Shown piece after piece: positions 31,702 through 40,216 of a DNA stretch of 40,216 nucleotides (positions within the stretch are counted from its first letter, which is position 1; the number at the start of each line of letters is the position of its first letter). The stretch comes from JBAXTE01 sp964653595 (GTDB lineage Bacteria; Bacteroidota; Bacteroidia; Bacteroidales; WCHB1-69). The notes beneath the pieces are model-generated. The model made no database searches. It was given only the letters and a program-made list of their open reading frames with translations, and had not been told where the DNA came from. The stretch lies in NCBI GenBank assembly GCA_964653595.1, contig CAZZHH010000030.1, forward strand, positions 1-40,216, written 5' to 3'. The translations under genes were made by a program, and so were the position numbers.

Positions 31702-33522
31702 ATGAGATGGCAGACTAAACAAATAAAAAAAATATTATCCATAATTATTAGTATAATTGCTTTATTATCATTAATAATTGTAAGTGTTATTATTTATCAA
31801 AAAATGAAAATTCCTTCCAAAAGGGCTATAGAAGCTATTCCTTTAGAAGCGAGCATGATCCTGAAAATTAACAACCCAAAAGCTATTTGGGATGAAGAAA
31901 TATCTACTACCGATTTTTGGACCGAGATTCGTTTGATTGAAAGATATTATGATTTAGATAATCAGATTCATTCCTTAGATTCGCTCATTCACACCGATGT
32001 TGTAACTGCAAAAGTGGTAGCCGAAAATCCTCTCTATATTTCATTTCACTTAAATAAAGATTCTCAATTCTCTATGCTTTTTTTGGTGGAAATTCCTAAA
32101 GAATTTTCTAATAGCATCGGAAAATTCCTCTCCTCAATAGCGAAATCTCACCTTTTGAATGAGACTATGCAAAAGGATGTTAATATTTTTTCTAACACAA
32201 AAGAAAAAGGGTACTCGTTTTATTCCTACAAAGGAGTTTTCGCTTGTTCTAATGATATGGATTTGTTGAAAAAATCTGCTAATCAAATTCAATCAAAGTT
32301 ATCGCTTTTAAACGATTCCATTTATGCTCGTATACAAAGTTCCGAGGGTAAAAAGTCAAACTTGATTCTTTCGATTAATTACAAACATTTATATAATAGT
32401 ATTGCTCCGTTTTTTTATCCAGATGTTTCACCAATATTATCTAATATTAATAATACGAAAGGTTGGAGTAGCTCCGATATGCTTTTTCGTAAAGATCTTT
32501 TGCTAATGAGTGGATTTTTCGCAATCGACCAAAAAAGTTATCTTAATACCATCTGTAATTCGGATATTCATGATGCTAGTTTTGCTGATGTGTTGGACGA
32601 AAACACATTCTTATTATACTCCATTAGTACCAATGATTATAAAGGTTATATTTCAAAGTACGAACAATTTAATCGGATGAATAATTTAAAAGTGGATTCA
32701 TTAAATTTGTTAAATAGCGATACTAACGTTTCGATAGAAAATGTGAAAAAATTGTGGAAAAAAATTAATCCAATGCAAATAATATCTTCTGCTACCTCTA
32801 TTTCAGATACTACTGCTTGGCTGTTAACCGTTAGACCATACGATATTATTATTGCTCAAAATGCATTGTATGATGAGCTTACATCTCAATCAAAAAATCA
32901 ATCAAAAACTGATACTTCCAAGTATAAAGACTTTGTATTAGGAAAATTGAATTTAGCACAATCCGCCCGAATTTTTAGCAATCCTTTTTTTTCTAATATA
33001 GACATTCAATATTTTGCTGTTGGTCAAAATTTTATTCACTTTGCATCCAGCAAAAAACACCTAACAAAAATCATTGATCGCATCAGTGATTCTAAAACTT
33101 TAAGCAATAGTTATATTTTTAAAAGTTTTTGCAACGACATCAATGTGAGTTCAAATATGCTTGTTTATCTATCTCCTTTTGAAGGGAAAATGTGGATAAA
33201 AAACAAACTCGATACTACTAACTCAGTTGGGAAAGTGTTAAATGTGCTGTCTAGTAAAACTCCCTATATTGGTTTTAAATTTGGAAAAGTTAATAACCAC
33301 CTATTGCCAACTACGTTTTGTTGGAAATATCTCATAAATTCAGTCTCAGAAATAGATAAAAAACCAGAAGATGAAGCAGGAAAGCCAAAGATCGATAACT
33401 CAAAGAATAAAAAACTTTTAACGAAAAAAAAGGATAATGCCTCCAAAAAAGGGTTGGTAAAAAAGAAAAACGATAAACAAAAGAGTAAATCTTCGACTAC
33501 TAAAGCTAAGGCAAAAAAATAG
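31702..33522 (+). CDS. Membrane-anchored DUF3352-like protein with Lys-rich tail
   Basis: A 606-aa protein with one N-terminal TM segment (~11-30, ILSIIISIIALLSLIIVSVIIY) and a large predicted extracytoplasmic region. The opening PSKRAIEAIPLEASMILKINNP resembles what I recall as DUF3352 proteins of Bacteroidota. The last ~55 residues are strongly basic and low complexity (repeated KKK, KSKSS, KAKAKK). No catalytic motif is visible. It starts 127 bp after the helicase gene, in the same direction, and may have its own promoter. Its function is unknown. The tail could bind nucleic acid or anionic polymer, but this is not shown. Confidence 0.65.
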   Translation: MRWQTKQIKKILSIIISIIALLSLIIVSVIIYQKMKIPSKRAIEAIPLEASMILKINNPKAIWDEEISTTDFWTEIRLIERYYDLDNQIHSLDSLIHTDVVTAKVVAENPLYISFHLNKDSQFSMLFLVEIPKEFSNSIGKFLSSIAKSHLLNETMQKDVNIFSNTKEKGYSFYSYKGVFACSNDMDLLKKSANQIQSKLSLLNDSIYARIQSSEGKKSNLILSINYKHLYNSIAPFFYPDVSPILSNINNTKGWSSSDMLFRKDLLLMSGFFAIDQKSYLNTICNSDIHDASFADVLDENTFLLYSISTNDYKGYISKYEQFNRMNNLKVDSLNLLNSDTNVSIENVKKLWKKINPMQIISSATSISDTTAWLLTVRPYDIIIAQNALYDELTSQSKNQSKTDTSKYKDFVLGKLNLAQSARIFSNPFFSNIDIQYFAVGQNFIHFASSKKHLTKIIDRISDSKTLSNSYIFKSFCNDINVSSNMLVYLSPFEGKMWIKNKLDTTNSVGKVLNVLSSKTPYIGFKFGKVNNHLLPTTFCWKYLINSVSEIDKKPEDEAGKPKIDNSKNKKLLTKKKDNASKKGLVKKKNDKQKSKSSTTKAKAKK

Positions 33523-33594
33523 TAGAACCAATTTGTCGAGATTGCTTAATAAGCCTTGTATTCTCAAAAAAATATTTCAAAAATATTTATTTAT

Positions 33595-33626
33595 TTTGCA
33601 TTATTGTCAAATTTATTATACTTTTG
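33595..33626 (+). promoter_or_regulatory. Complete Bacteroidota-type promoter (-33 and -7)
   Basis: TTTG at 33595-33598, a 20-nt spacer, and TACTTTTG at 33619-33626 match the TTTG-N19-21-TAnnTTTG consensus. It precedes the lipoprotein gene at 33674 by 47 bases and probably drives the lipoprotein-DUF5723 pair. Confidence 0.72.
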
Positions 33627-33673
33627 ACATTGGCAAATAAAAATTATTAATGTTAAATTAAATATAATATTAA

Positions 33674-35278
33674 ATGAAAAAGTTATTACCAAATAAAAAA
33701 CATATATTTATTTCTATTGTTTCAGTCGCATTTTTATCGGTTTTGATTTCCTCATGTACAAAAAAAGAAGATTTCGACTTTGATAAAATGGCTCAAAATG
33801 AGTACGAAACAGAATGGGCTGTCCCGATATTAAATAAAAAATATCAGCTTAGTGACTTTGTTCTAGATACTATGAATTTTATTGTCACCGACCCTAATGA
33901 CCAATTTCTAACGGTGGTTTACAATACTGGCGATTTATGGTCTGTTACCGCCGATCAGCTGATTTCGTTGCCCGATCAAAGTATTGTAAAGTCTGAAAAC
34001 GTTCCCGCTCCTCTTGCAGTACCTGCTGGTACATGGTGGGAAAGTTCTTACTCTTCCCAAATTGATTTAAATTTTAACTCCTTTTTAATTGATAGTATTT
34101 TTCTTAAAGGTGGATCTTTTATAACTTCTATCAATACAAATATTAATCATTCTGCACAAGTGATTGTCACTGTGCCCGAGCTGAAAAATTCCAACGGCAC
34201 ACCTCTGTCATTCACCCTAAGTATGATTTATACTGGCGGCATTGAAATGGCATCTGGAAGTAATACAACAAATATAAGTGGTTATAAATTGGCACTTCAA
34301 TCTGGAAATAGAATTACTGTAAATTACACGGTTAGAGTTCTCGGCGATAGTTACCCATTTGTTAACCCAAATTACAATATCCAAATTAACACCCAACTCA
34401 ATGATTTGAAGTATAAGCATATGATTGGATATTTTGGACAACTTACTCAAAATTTATCCGATACTTCCTCTATCCGATTGTTTTCGCAACACTATGAAAA
34501 TAGCATGTTCTTAAAAGAGTTTAGAGCCCACTTGTTTATGAAAAATTCATTTGGTATTCCACTCCGATTTACAGTTAATAATTACACAATTTACACAGGT
34601 GGTGCTGTCCGAGACGTCATCACACCTGGATATTCTGTGGACGGGCCATATCCAACCATGTCTCAGTTTGGGCAAATAATTTCCAAACACGACACTGCTT
34701 TCTTAAACCCAAATATGTTAGAAATATCACCGAAATACCAAGCCTTTAATGCTACCGGAACCCTCAACCCAGATAACAATCCGTTGATTAAGAACTTTGT
34801 AACAGATGAAAGCAAATTCAGTGTCGATGCTAGATTAGAGTTGCCGATGGAGGGAAAAATCTCCTATTTTAAATATAGAGACACACTTGAGTTTCATTTC
34901 GAAAATATCGATGCAATCGATGTCACAAATTTTAGGCTTTATGTAGAGAATGCTTTCCCAATCGATGGCTGGATGCAAGTTTATTTTGCCGACACCGCAT
35001 ATAATGTTGTGGATTCTTTAATCTTAAATCCTCAAGATAGACTGTTTAGTGCCGCTACCGTTGGCCCTCCACCAAATTATTATACGATTAGTAATGGGGT
35101 TACAAGTAGAAATTTTATTGTCTCTCACGAGAAAATTGAAAAAATTTCAAATACAAAATGGATTATTGTCGATGGGAAACTCTCTTCCAAACCAGATAAC
35201 CAGTTTATTCGAATTTATGGAAGTCAATATGTATCCATCATTTTAGGCACTAGGGTGAAAATTCGAACAAATTATTAA
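33674..35278 (+). CDS. Lipoprotein, partner of DUF5723 outer-membrane protein
   Basis: A 534-aa predicted lipoprotein: signal peptide with lipobox LISSC (Cys28) followed by TKKEDFDFDKM. The mature protein is beta-rich with no recognised catalytic motif. The opening (EYETEWAVPILNKKYQLSDFVLD) matches the corresponding part of the minus-strand lipoprotein at 38122 (KWDADFAFPIAQTTLSINQLI), and overall length and order (YxFxNP.., internal 'GGAVRDV') are similar. It is followed after 46 bp by a DUF5723 gene. I infer an outer-membrane-associated pair, with the lipoprotein probably sitting on the barrel. The substrate is unknown. Confidence 0.75.
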   Translation: MKKLLPNKKHIFISIVSVAFLSVLISSCTKKEDFDFDKMAQNEYETEWAVPILNKKYQLSDFVLDTMNFIVTDPNDQFLTVVYNTGDLWSVTADQLISLPDQSIVKSENVPAPLAVPAGTWWESSYSSQIDLNFNSFLIDSIFLKGGSFITSINTNINHSAQVIVTVPELKNSNGTPLSFTLSMIYTGGIEMASGSNTTNISGYKLALQSGNRITVNYTVRVLGDSYPFVNPNYNIQINTQLNDLKYKHMIGYFGQLTQNLSDTSSIRLFSQHYENSMFLKEFRAHLFMKNSFGIPLRFTVNNYTIYTGGAVRDVITPGYSVDGPYPTMSQFGQIISKHDTAFLNPNMLEISPKYQAFNATGTLNPDNNPLIKNFVTDESKFSVDARLELPMEGKISYFKYRDTLEFHFENIDAIDVTNFRLYVENAFPIDGWMQVYFADTAYNVVDSLILNPQDRLFSAATVGPPPNYYTISNGVTSRNFIVSHEKIEKISNTKWIIVDGKLSSKPDNQFIRIYGSQYVSIILGTRVKIRTNY

Positions 35279-35324
35279 TCCATTTTATTCATTTTTTTCA
35301 GATTAACTTTATAATAATATTACT

Positions 35325-36698
35325 ATGAATCGATATACACTGACAGCTGTTTTTTCTTTATTAATGATTTGCTTTTCCTCCAAATCGCAAGATAGGATGT
35401 TGGCTCATATGAACTCAGTCCCTCAATCTTTAGATGGGAACCCTTCTGCTACATTGCCCTATAAATTCTATATTGGTTTTCCGGCCATCAACAATTTTTA
35501 TATTGGGTTTCAAAACACTTTTGCATATCAGGATGTAGTTAAAAGAAGATCGGATGACTCGCTTTGGGTTGACCAAAAAGGATTTATAGATGCTCTTGAC
35601 AAAAACCGAAATTTAATGTTTTTTGAGAATAGAATGGACATCTTAAACTTTGGATTTAGAGTCAAAAAAAACTTTTTCACCTTCTCTAACAGTATTCGAT
35701 CGGCAATCTATTTTAGTTATCCAAAAGATATGATGAGATTGCTTATTGGTGGTAATGCACAATTTGTGGATGAAGACAAAAAAGTGGATTTAGGTCAACT
35801 TCGAATTAATGGAACTGTATGGTCGGAAGTTGCTGTGGGCTACCAACGTCACATTACGAGTCGAATAAATGTTGGAGGTAGAGTTAAATTACTCCATGGA
35901 TTTGCCAATATTAACACCGTGAAGACTGACATATCTTTGTATACTGACCCAAATAGTTACTCTTGGACTATCATCTCAAATGCTCAAGTTAACATGGCAT
36001 CCGTATTAGATACCAATAATGGGGTTAATACCTCTAACCTTACACAAAATAGGGGAGTATCTGTTGATTTAGGTGGAACATATCGTTTTAGTGATAATCT
36101 TGCAGCAGGCATAGGTGTCTTAGATTTTGGAAAACTATTTTGGAAAACAAACCCACAACAGTATTCCACTTCTATGAAAAATGAGGATTGGACATTTAGA
36201 GGATTGCAATTAGAAAGATTGTTTATCGACGATAAAATTAACACAGGTATTATGCAAGAAGTGGGCGATACAATCAAAGAACAATTTCAATTTAGTGATT
36301 CCCTTAAAGAGAACTATTCTACTTGGATGTACCCCAAAATCATTGCTCATGCATATTACAAATTGGGTGCTAATAACAAATTTGGATTTTATAGTCGAAA
36401 TGATATTGCTAATGGAACTATATTTCCCTCTTTTTCCCTCTCGTACAACAGAAGTTTTGGGCGAATTTTGGAATTGGGAGTGTCCTATAATATGATTCAT
36501 AAAGATTGGGTTAACCTTGGTGCCGGATTGGCTTTAAAACTTGGAAGTTTTCAGTGGTATATTACCTCCGAAAATGTTTTATCCTTTTTTAATGCTGCGA
36601 AAGCTAAAAATGCATACGTTCATTTTGGATTTAATTTCGCATTCGGCAAATGGAAAGAAGCGCTCCTAGATAGCAATAAATCATCTATTGATATTTAG
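35325..36698 (+). CDS. DUF5723-type outer-membrane beta-barrel protein
   Basis: A 457-aa exported protein with a signal peptide (MICFSSKSQ end). The pattern HMNSVPQSLDGNPSATLPYKFYIGFPAINNFYIGFQNT is the typical opening of DUF5723 proteins. Alternating aromatic and polar residues point to a beta-barrel, and the last strand is FGFNFAFGKW with a short tail. An internal segment GIGVLDFGKLFWKTNPQQYS aligns with ISIVDLGLIKWNNGS in the paralogue at 36887. It is second in a two-gene unit with the lipoprotein. Its function is unknown; it may be a porin-like or scaffold protein. Confidence 0.8.
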   Translation: MNRYTLTAVFSLLMICFSSKSQDRMLAHMNSVPQSLDGNPSATLPYKFYIGFPAINNFYIGFQNTFAYQDVVKRRSDDSLWVDQKGFIDALDKNRNLMFFENRMDILNFGFRVKKNFFTFSNSIRSAIYFSYPKDMMRLLIGGNAQFVDEDKKVDLGQLRINGTVWSEVAVGYQRHITSRINVGGRVKLLHGFANINTVKTDISLYTDPNSYSWTIISNAQVNMASVLDTNNGVNTSNLTQNRGVSVDLGGTYRFSDNLAAGIGVLDFGKLFWKTNPQQYSTSMKNEDWTFRGLQLERLFIDDKINTGIMQEVGDTIKEQFQFSDSLKENYSTWMYPKIIAHAYYKLGANNKFGFYSRNDIANGTIFPSFSLSYNRSFGRILELGVSYNMIHKDWVNLGAGLALKLGSFQWYITSENVLSFFNAAKAKNAYVHFGFNFAFGKWKEALLDSNKSSIDI

Positions 36699-36886
36699 CT
36701 TTCTGCTTTTTTCTAATTTATTATTCTTGAATTTTTGAATTCCAATGAGAGACAGTGATTCTCTGATGAAGTATCGTCAAGTAAAATGTCTTGTAATTAA
36801 AAGTTTTCCAATTCCTAAATCGGGGTAAATTTAATATTTGATGTCTCAAAACCTACGTTTAGAGAAATATAGTATTAGTTTTCGGA

Positions 36887-38122
36887 TTATAGTCGATAAG
36901 AGATAAAAAGACTCCCTCCAAGAGTTCTGCTGTTAATTGGCAAGGAGTAAATAGACGCTTTTAAATTCATGTTTTTAATGGTTTTTACATTTAATTCTAA
37001 CCCAAAATCATATCCACTATATCCGTTGATGATAAAGAATGGAGCCAAATCAAGGGTAGGAATAATAGATGAAAAAATGGGTTTAACTACCATTCCCATT
37101 CGTTGGTATGAATTCAATAATTTCTCTAACGAGCCTTCAACTCTTATTTTGTTAGAAAAAGTATAGCTTCCCATAATTTTTAACTTACATGGTATCTTGG
37201 TAACATAGGAGTCGCTTTTTGATGGATAAATAATGGAGTTGATTAAACTGTCTTTTGTGTGGTTGATTTCATCCTCTTTTATATTTATAACATCTCCAAT
37301 TTCAAAACCCTCAAAATGAATGTTTGTTTTCTTTAACTCATGCATCGATCCGTTGTTCCATTTTATTAAACCCAAATCAACTATTGAAATACCAATAGAG
37401 TATCCTTGTTTGCTATTGTAATGATAAAAATAGGAACTTGTAAACCCACTACCCTTATATATGCTGTTGCTAGAAGTGTCGGACATAGATAAAAAATAAC
37501 TACAGGTAAGATCTACAGCAGAGCCATCTATCGCAAATTTTAAATTTCCCGATTCAATCTCCGCAGAAAGGTGAGAGTGTCCCATAACATACCCAAATTT
37601 GGCTCCTGCCCGATGGGTATTGCCCTTTTCATGGATTGTTTTTATCAATCCTAAAGTCAGAGATGAAAAACGCATCGATTGAAACTTATTTCCATTCAAA
37701 GCAACACTTTTTCCTAAATACTCTGTATTCCCATTCAAAAGCATGATTGGCAAATCTTTGGTGTATTGTGCTTCGTTGAAAAATGATTGTTTGTATTCCG
37801 CTACACAAGAGATGCCTTTTCCATATCGTTCGTTTAAGTTGTGTATAAAACCGATGGTAGCTTCTGCATTTGCTCCAAAAATATTGGTCGAGGATAATTC
37901 ATCTATGCTCCTTTTTTTTAGCTCAGAATCTATGAAGCCACCAAAAATAAATTTATTGTACAAACCGCTTTTAAAAGAAGAGGACGAGATAACTCCACTA
38001 CTATTTAAAAAAATCTTGTTTTTTTTGGAAGTGCTATCTTCATTCCAAAAAGACAGATCCGAAAAATGTTGACTATAAAGCTGAATTGGAAGTACAACAC
38101 ATAAAATTATCAAATACTTCAT
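36887..38122 (-). CDS. DUF5723-like outer-membrane protein, convergent paralogue
   Basis: A 411-aa exported protein (signal peptide VLPIQLYSQ end), with beta-barrel type sequence ending in GGSLFISYRL, a terminal aromatic/hydrophobic strand suited to BAM recognition. It shares the internal motif (SIVDLGLIKWNNGS) and length class with the protein at 35325. Its start codon overlaps the stop of the upstream lipoprotein gene by one base (TAATG at 38120-38124), so translation is coupled. The two pairs face each other with ~190 bp between, and I found no clear terminator in it. Confidence 0.72.
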   Translation of the reverse strand: MKYLIILCVVLPIQLYSQHFSDLSFWNEDSTSKKNKIFLNSSGVISSSSFKSGLYNKFIFGGFIDSELKKRSIDELSSTNIFGANAEATIGFIHNLNERYGKGISCVAEYKQSFFNEAQYTKDLPIMLLNGNTEYLGKSVALNGNKFQSMRFSSLTLGLIKTIHEKGNTHRAGAKFGYVMGHSHLSAEIESGNLKFAIDGSAVDLTCSYFLSMSDTSSNSIYKGSGFTSSYFYHYNSKQGYSIGISIVDLGLIKWNNGSMHELKKTNIHFEGFEIGDVINIKEDEINHTKDSLINSIIYPSKSDSYVTKIPCKLKIMGSYTFSNKIRVEGSLEKLLNSYQRMGMVVKPIFSSIIPTLDLAPFFIINGYSGYDFGLELNVKTIKNMNLKASIYSLPINSRTLGGSLFISYRL

Positions 38123-39705
38123 TACATTTCAATGTTTGAATTAAAATTTCCAACAATTTTTACCCTAATTTTCGATTGCGAATGGATACTTGCAAAGGTA
38201 GACCCAGCAGTGTTTAGTTCTGCAATCATTAACAATTTTTTCGACTGAACTAGTCTGTTAAAGACAGCATTTGGTAAGTTGATTTGGATGGTACTATTCG
38301 TTCCAACGGGGATGTTGTTTATCTCTTTACCAGCTAAAATTGTTTGATTTGGATTGGTGATTTCATCTGTAATCTGCGAACTGGAGTTTAGAATATATAA
38401 CTTGATTTTCGCACTTACTGGAAAACTATTTGTCATCATTAAAGTAATGGATCCAGAATTAAGTCCACTATTTTTGGATATAGAATAGTCGATGGTGTCG
38501 CATAAGGTGAGTGTATTGGCTTTAAATGTTAATGGGATTTTCATCTTTAAGTCCATCGTAAGTCCATTTTGAGCGTATATAAAATCGTTGCCACACGAGA
38601 TATTTCCCATTGGATTTAATTTTAAGGTAGACTTAAAAATCATCATTTCTGGAAGTGCTTCTAATAAATCCAAAATATTGGTATTGGCAAAATCTAGTTG
38701 AAGTACGCTTGGAATAACTGGCTGACTGGGAAGATGTGTTTCGCGTGAACGAGTAATATTATACGATCGGCCAATAATGTCACCCGCTAGAGAAACTTCT
38801 TCTGATGTGCGTTTGTTAACTCCTTTCAATAATTGAGGGATCATCGTAATATCAGCTCCTATGCCATTTGTTACTTTAATATTTACATCCATCGAATTTA
38901 AAGAGACTGTCCCTGCAGTGATTTTTTTGAAAAAATCAACCATCGTGGTATCTGGACCAGTAGTTTGTATATCGTCTCCCAAGTATCCCTTTACATATCG
39001 AATTCGTAGTCCATCAAATTTTGTAAAAAACTTAAACTGTTGACCAGGGTAAATTTGAGCACTACCGCCATTTGGATCGGTAACAATGTTTAAATTGGTC
39101 AAAAACCGATTGCAATTGTTTAGGTTAGGGCCCCTTAAATCGATGGAAAAATCTCGTAAATCAATTTTACTTTCATATCGATAAGGAGTGTTGCCTTGAG
39201 CTGCTGGAATTGTTTCCGAAAAATAAAAGGATTGGCCATATCGCTTTGCTGCAGGTATTGAGTAGGTAGCTTTTAAAGGAACATTCAATGGATTGATACA
39301 AGTGAACAATAAATATCCGTTTTCGATATCTACTTGTGTAATTCTAGCTGGCTCAAAGGGAAAACTTTTTGTCTCCACACTCGAAGCTAACGTTTGACCT
39401 GCATTGATGGTACCACTAGAAACGCTTGCGATTGAATAGGTAGTAACTGTGTCGGGAATCGAAATCATGGAGTCAATCCCATAGTTTAAAATCCGATTGT
39501 CGTATGAAATAATAATGTGATTGTTTGCATCTGTCGCTAACAAGCTGTCGGCAATCAACTGATTAATAGACAACGTGGTTTGGGCTATAGGAAACGCAAA
39601 ATCGGCATCCCACTTAGTTTTTTCCTTTTTGCATCCTACTGAAAATATTAAAATTAGACAAACAACTATAATTAGTGCATTTGATACAAATTCCCTTTGT
39701 TTCAT
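38122..39705 (-). CDS. Lipoprotein, convergent paralogue of the 33674 gene
   Basis: I choose the ATG at 39705 (MKQREFVSNA); the ORF reaches a TTG at 39726, which would be too close to the promoter-like TATCTTCG. The 527-aa product has a lipobox IFSVGC with Cys25 and then KKEKTKWDADFAFPIAQTTLSINQLI. The mature part is beta-rich. It is coupled to the DUF5723 gene at 36887 by a one-base overlap, the same order as the 33674-35325 pair. No catalytic motif is seen. Confidence 0.72.
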   Translation of the reverse strand: MKQREFVSNALIIVVCLILIFSVGCKKEKTKWDADFAFPIAQTTLSINQLIADSLLATDANNHIIISYDNRILNYGIDSMISIPDTVTTYSIASVSSGTINAGQTLASSVETKSFPFEPARITQVDIENGYLLFTCINPLNVPLKATYSIPAAKRYGQSFYFSETIPAAQGNTPYRYESKIDLRDFSIDLRGPNLNNCNRFLTNLNIVTDPNGGSAQIYPGQQFKFFTKFDGLRIRYVKGYLGDDIQTTGPDTTMVDFFKKITAGTVSLNSMDVNIKVTNGIGADITMIPQLLKGVNKRTSEEVSLAGDIIGRSYNITRSRETHLPSQPVIPSVLQLDFANTNILDLLEALPEMMIFKSTLKLNPMGNISCGNDFIYAQNGLTMDLKMKIPLTFKANTLTLCDTIDYSISKNSGLNSGSITLMMTNSFPVSAKIKLYILNSSSQITDEITNPNQTILAGKEINNIPVGTNSTIQINLPNAVFNRLVQSKKLLMIAELNTAGSTFASIHSQSKIRVKIVGNFNSNIEM

Positions 39706-39726
39706 TGTGATTTTTTTAATAGACAA

Positions 39727-39734
39727 CGAAGATA
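39727..39734 (-). promoter_or_regulatory. Possible -7 element (TATCTTCG) for the minus-strand lipoprotein gene
   Basis: On the minus strand the sequence reads TATCTTCG, matching TAnnTTTG at 7 of 8 positions, 22 bases from the ATG at 39705. The -33 region is weak (TTGG at about 16 nt). Confidence 0.35.
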
Positions 39735-39922
39735 TGAAAAAAAAATAAACCCAATTAATTTTAACATCAAAATATATTGGATTTAATCTCTTTTTTTACG
39801 AAATATGTTCTATGAAGTTCTTAAAATATAGTTCCCAGAATGTTCTTAATTTTTATAAATACCAAAAGGAGGATGTGGTGTGAGGGAAAAAAAAACTTAA
39901 GAATTATACGAAATTCTTCATT
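39735..39922. other. AT-rich spacer with no visible gene
   Basis: This is the leader side of the minus-strand lipoprotein gene and the start of the tRNA-fragment region. I see no open frame of substance, strong hairpin or repeat up to the tRNA-like fragment at 39923. Confidence 0.4.
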
Positions 39923-39965
39923 ACCCGAGGCGGGTCACGATAGCTATCGTGATGAATCCGCACGC
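39923..39965 (-). repeat. Partial duplicate of the tRNA-Leu 3' end with inserted palindrome
   Basis: ACCCGAGGCGGG at 39923-39934 and CCGCACGC at 39958-39965 match the 3' part of the tRNA-Leu gene ~100 bp away (40024-40035 and following). The ~8 nt of T loop between them in the tRNA are replaced by 23 nt holding the perfect 16-bp palindrome CACGATAGCTATCGTG (39936-39951). It cannot fold as a functional tRNA. It may be an attachment-site remnant or a repeat inserted into a tRNA copy. Confidence 0.65.
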
Positions 39966-39978
39966 TTATAACCAACGT

Positions 39979-40019
39979 AAAAAAAGAATAGCCCCATAAT
40001 CATTTGATTACGAGGCTAT
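39979..40019 (-). terminator. Rho-independent terminator of the tRNA transcript
   Basis: Arms ATAGCC (39988-39993) and GGCTAT (40014-40019) pair, with inner pairing TAATCA/TGATTA. On the minus strand a run of seven T residues (complement of 39979-39985) follows the stem. Confidence 0.75.
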
Positions 40020-40022
40020 ATG

Positions 40023-40106
40023 TACCCGAGGCGGGACTTGAACCCGCACGCCGTTGAAAGCAAAGGATTTTAAGTCCTTCGTGTCTACCAATTCCACCAC
40101 CCGGGC
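40023..40106 (-). tRNA. tRNA-Leu (UAA anticodon)
   Basis: An 84-nt class II tRNA on the minus strand. The acceptor GCCCGGG (40100-40106) pairs with CUCGGGU near 40024-40030, with A73 at 40023. The anticodon loop CTTAAAA (40068-40074) has anticodon UAA at 40070-40072 between stems AAGGA and TCCTT. A long variable arm and a GGTTCAAGTCC T-loop follow. The CCA end is not encoded. A spurious open frame overlaps it. Confidence 0.95.
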
Positions 40107-40122
40107 ATTTCTAAGAACGTTT

Positions 40123-40153
40123 TCAAAATAAAAACCTCTTTTTTTAGAGGTTT
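40123..40153 (-). terminator. Hairpin with T-run between the two tRNA genes
   Basis: On the minus strand AAACCTC/GAGGTTT (40132-40138 and 40147-40153) forms a 7-bp stem with an A-rich loop and is followed by TTATTTT. It lies just after tRNA-Gly and could be a terminator or a processing signal. Confidence 0.6.
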
Positions 40154-40156
40154 GTG

Positions 40157-40216
<60 letters not shown>

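Overview
The window looks like a chromosomal segment of a Bacteroidota bacterium, probably an anaerobic or facultative member of the Bacteroidales or a relative. The evidence is AT-rich DNA, TAnnTTTG-type -7 promoter elements, a type IX secretion sorting domain, a PorE-like OmpA lipoprotein-type architecture, DUF5723 outer-membrane proteins, many 'SQ/CK' signal and lipobox leaders, futalosine-pathway MqnA and an NrfHA nitrite reductase. No rRNA, phage, integrase or transposase gene is visible.

Layout. 1-11.4 kb: 3' end of enolase (eno), a convergent T9SS-secreted PKD/SprB-repeat protein with a small secreted partner, then queE, an OmpA/WD40/TPR protein, a thioredoxin-like lipid- or periplasm-facing protein overlapping mqnA, and a convergent 7TM-HD phosphodiesterase. 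11.5-17.1 kb: a SPOR/TPR protein, then an nrfH-nrfA-ccsB-ccsA respiratory nitrite-ammonification operon with its own system II haem ligation pair. 17.3-27.0 kb: a metal(loid) island. It starts with a rhodanese, then an ArsR-operator promoter driving a small thioredoxin, arsR, two arsF-like proteins, an arsG/CcdA-like permease, a DoxX/thioredoxin fusion and a Cys-less rhodanese. These are followed by a Cys-rich membrane peptide, a second CcdA-like protein, hgcA, hgcB, arsC, a four-helix-bundle protein and acr3. 27.3-33.5 kb: a papain-like peptidase, an AddA/RecB-type helicase-nuclease and a DUF3352-like membrane protein. 33.7-39.7 kb: two paralogous lipoprotein + DUF5723 gene pairs facing each other. 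39.9-40.2 kb: a tRNA-Leu fragment, tRNA-Leu(UAA) and a partial tRNA-Gly(GCC) on the minus strand.

The main discovery is hgcAB, the corrinoid protein and ferredoxin pair that makes methylmercury. HgcA carries the diagnostic NVWCAAGK cap-helix motif and a five-segment membrane domain. HgcB has two 4Fe-4S clusters, Cys73 and a terminal CC. The pair lies inside an arsenic operon (arsR upstream, arsC and acr3 downstream), just behind a Cys-rich membrane peptide and a CcdA-type thiol-electron carrier that may serve it.

The second discovery is a dispersed repeat family confined to this island. It is built in strict 8-bp register (ATTTGAAG/ATGAATYA-type octamers) and ends in a GCGAAGC-type mini-hairpin. 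Two copies in inverted orientation bracket the four-helix-bundle gene, giving an arrangement like the 23S rRNA intervening sequences that encode the same protein family. Another inverted pair lies downstream with no gene inside.
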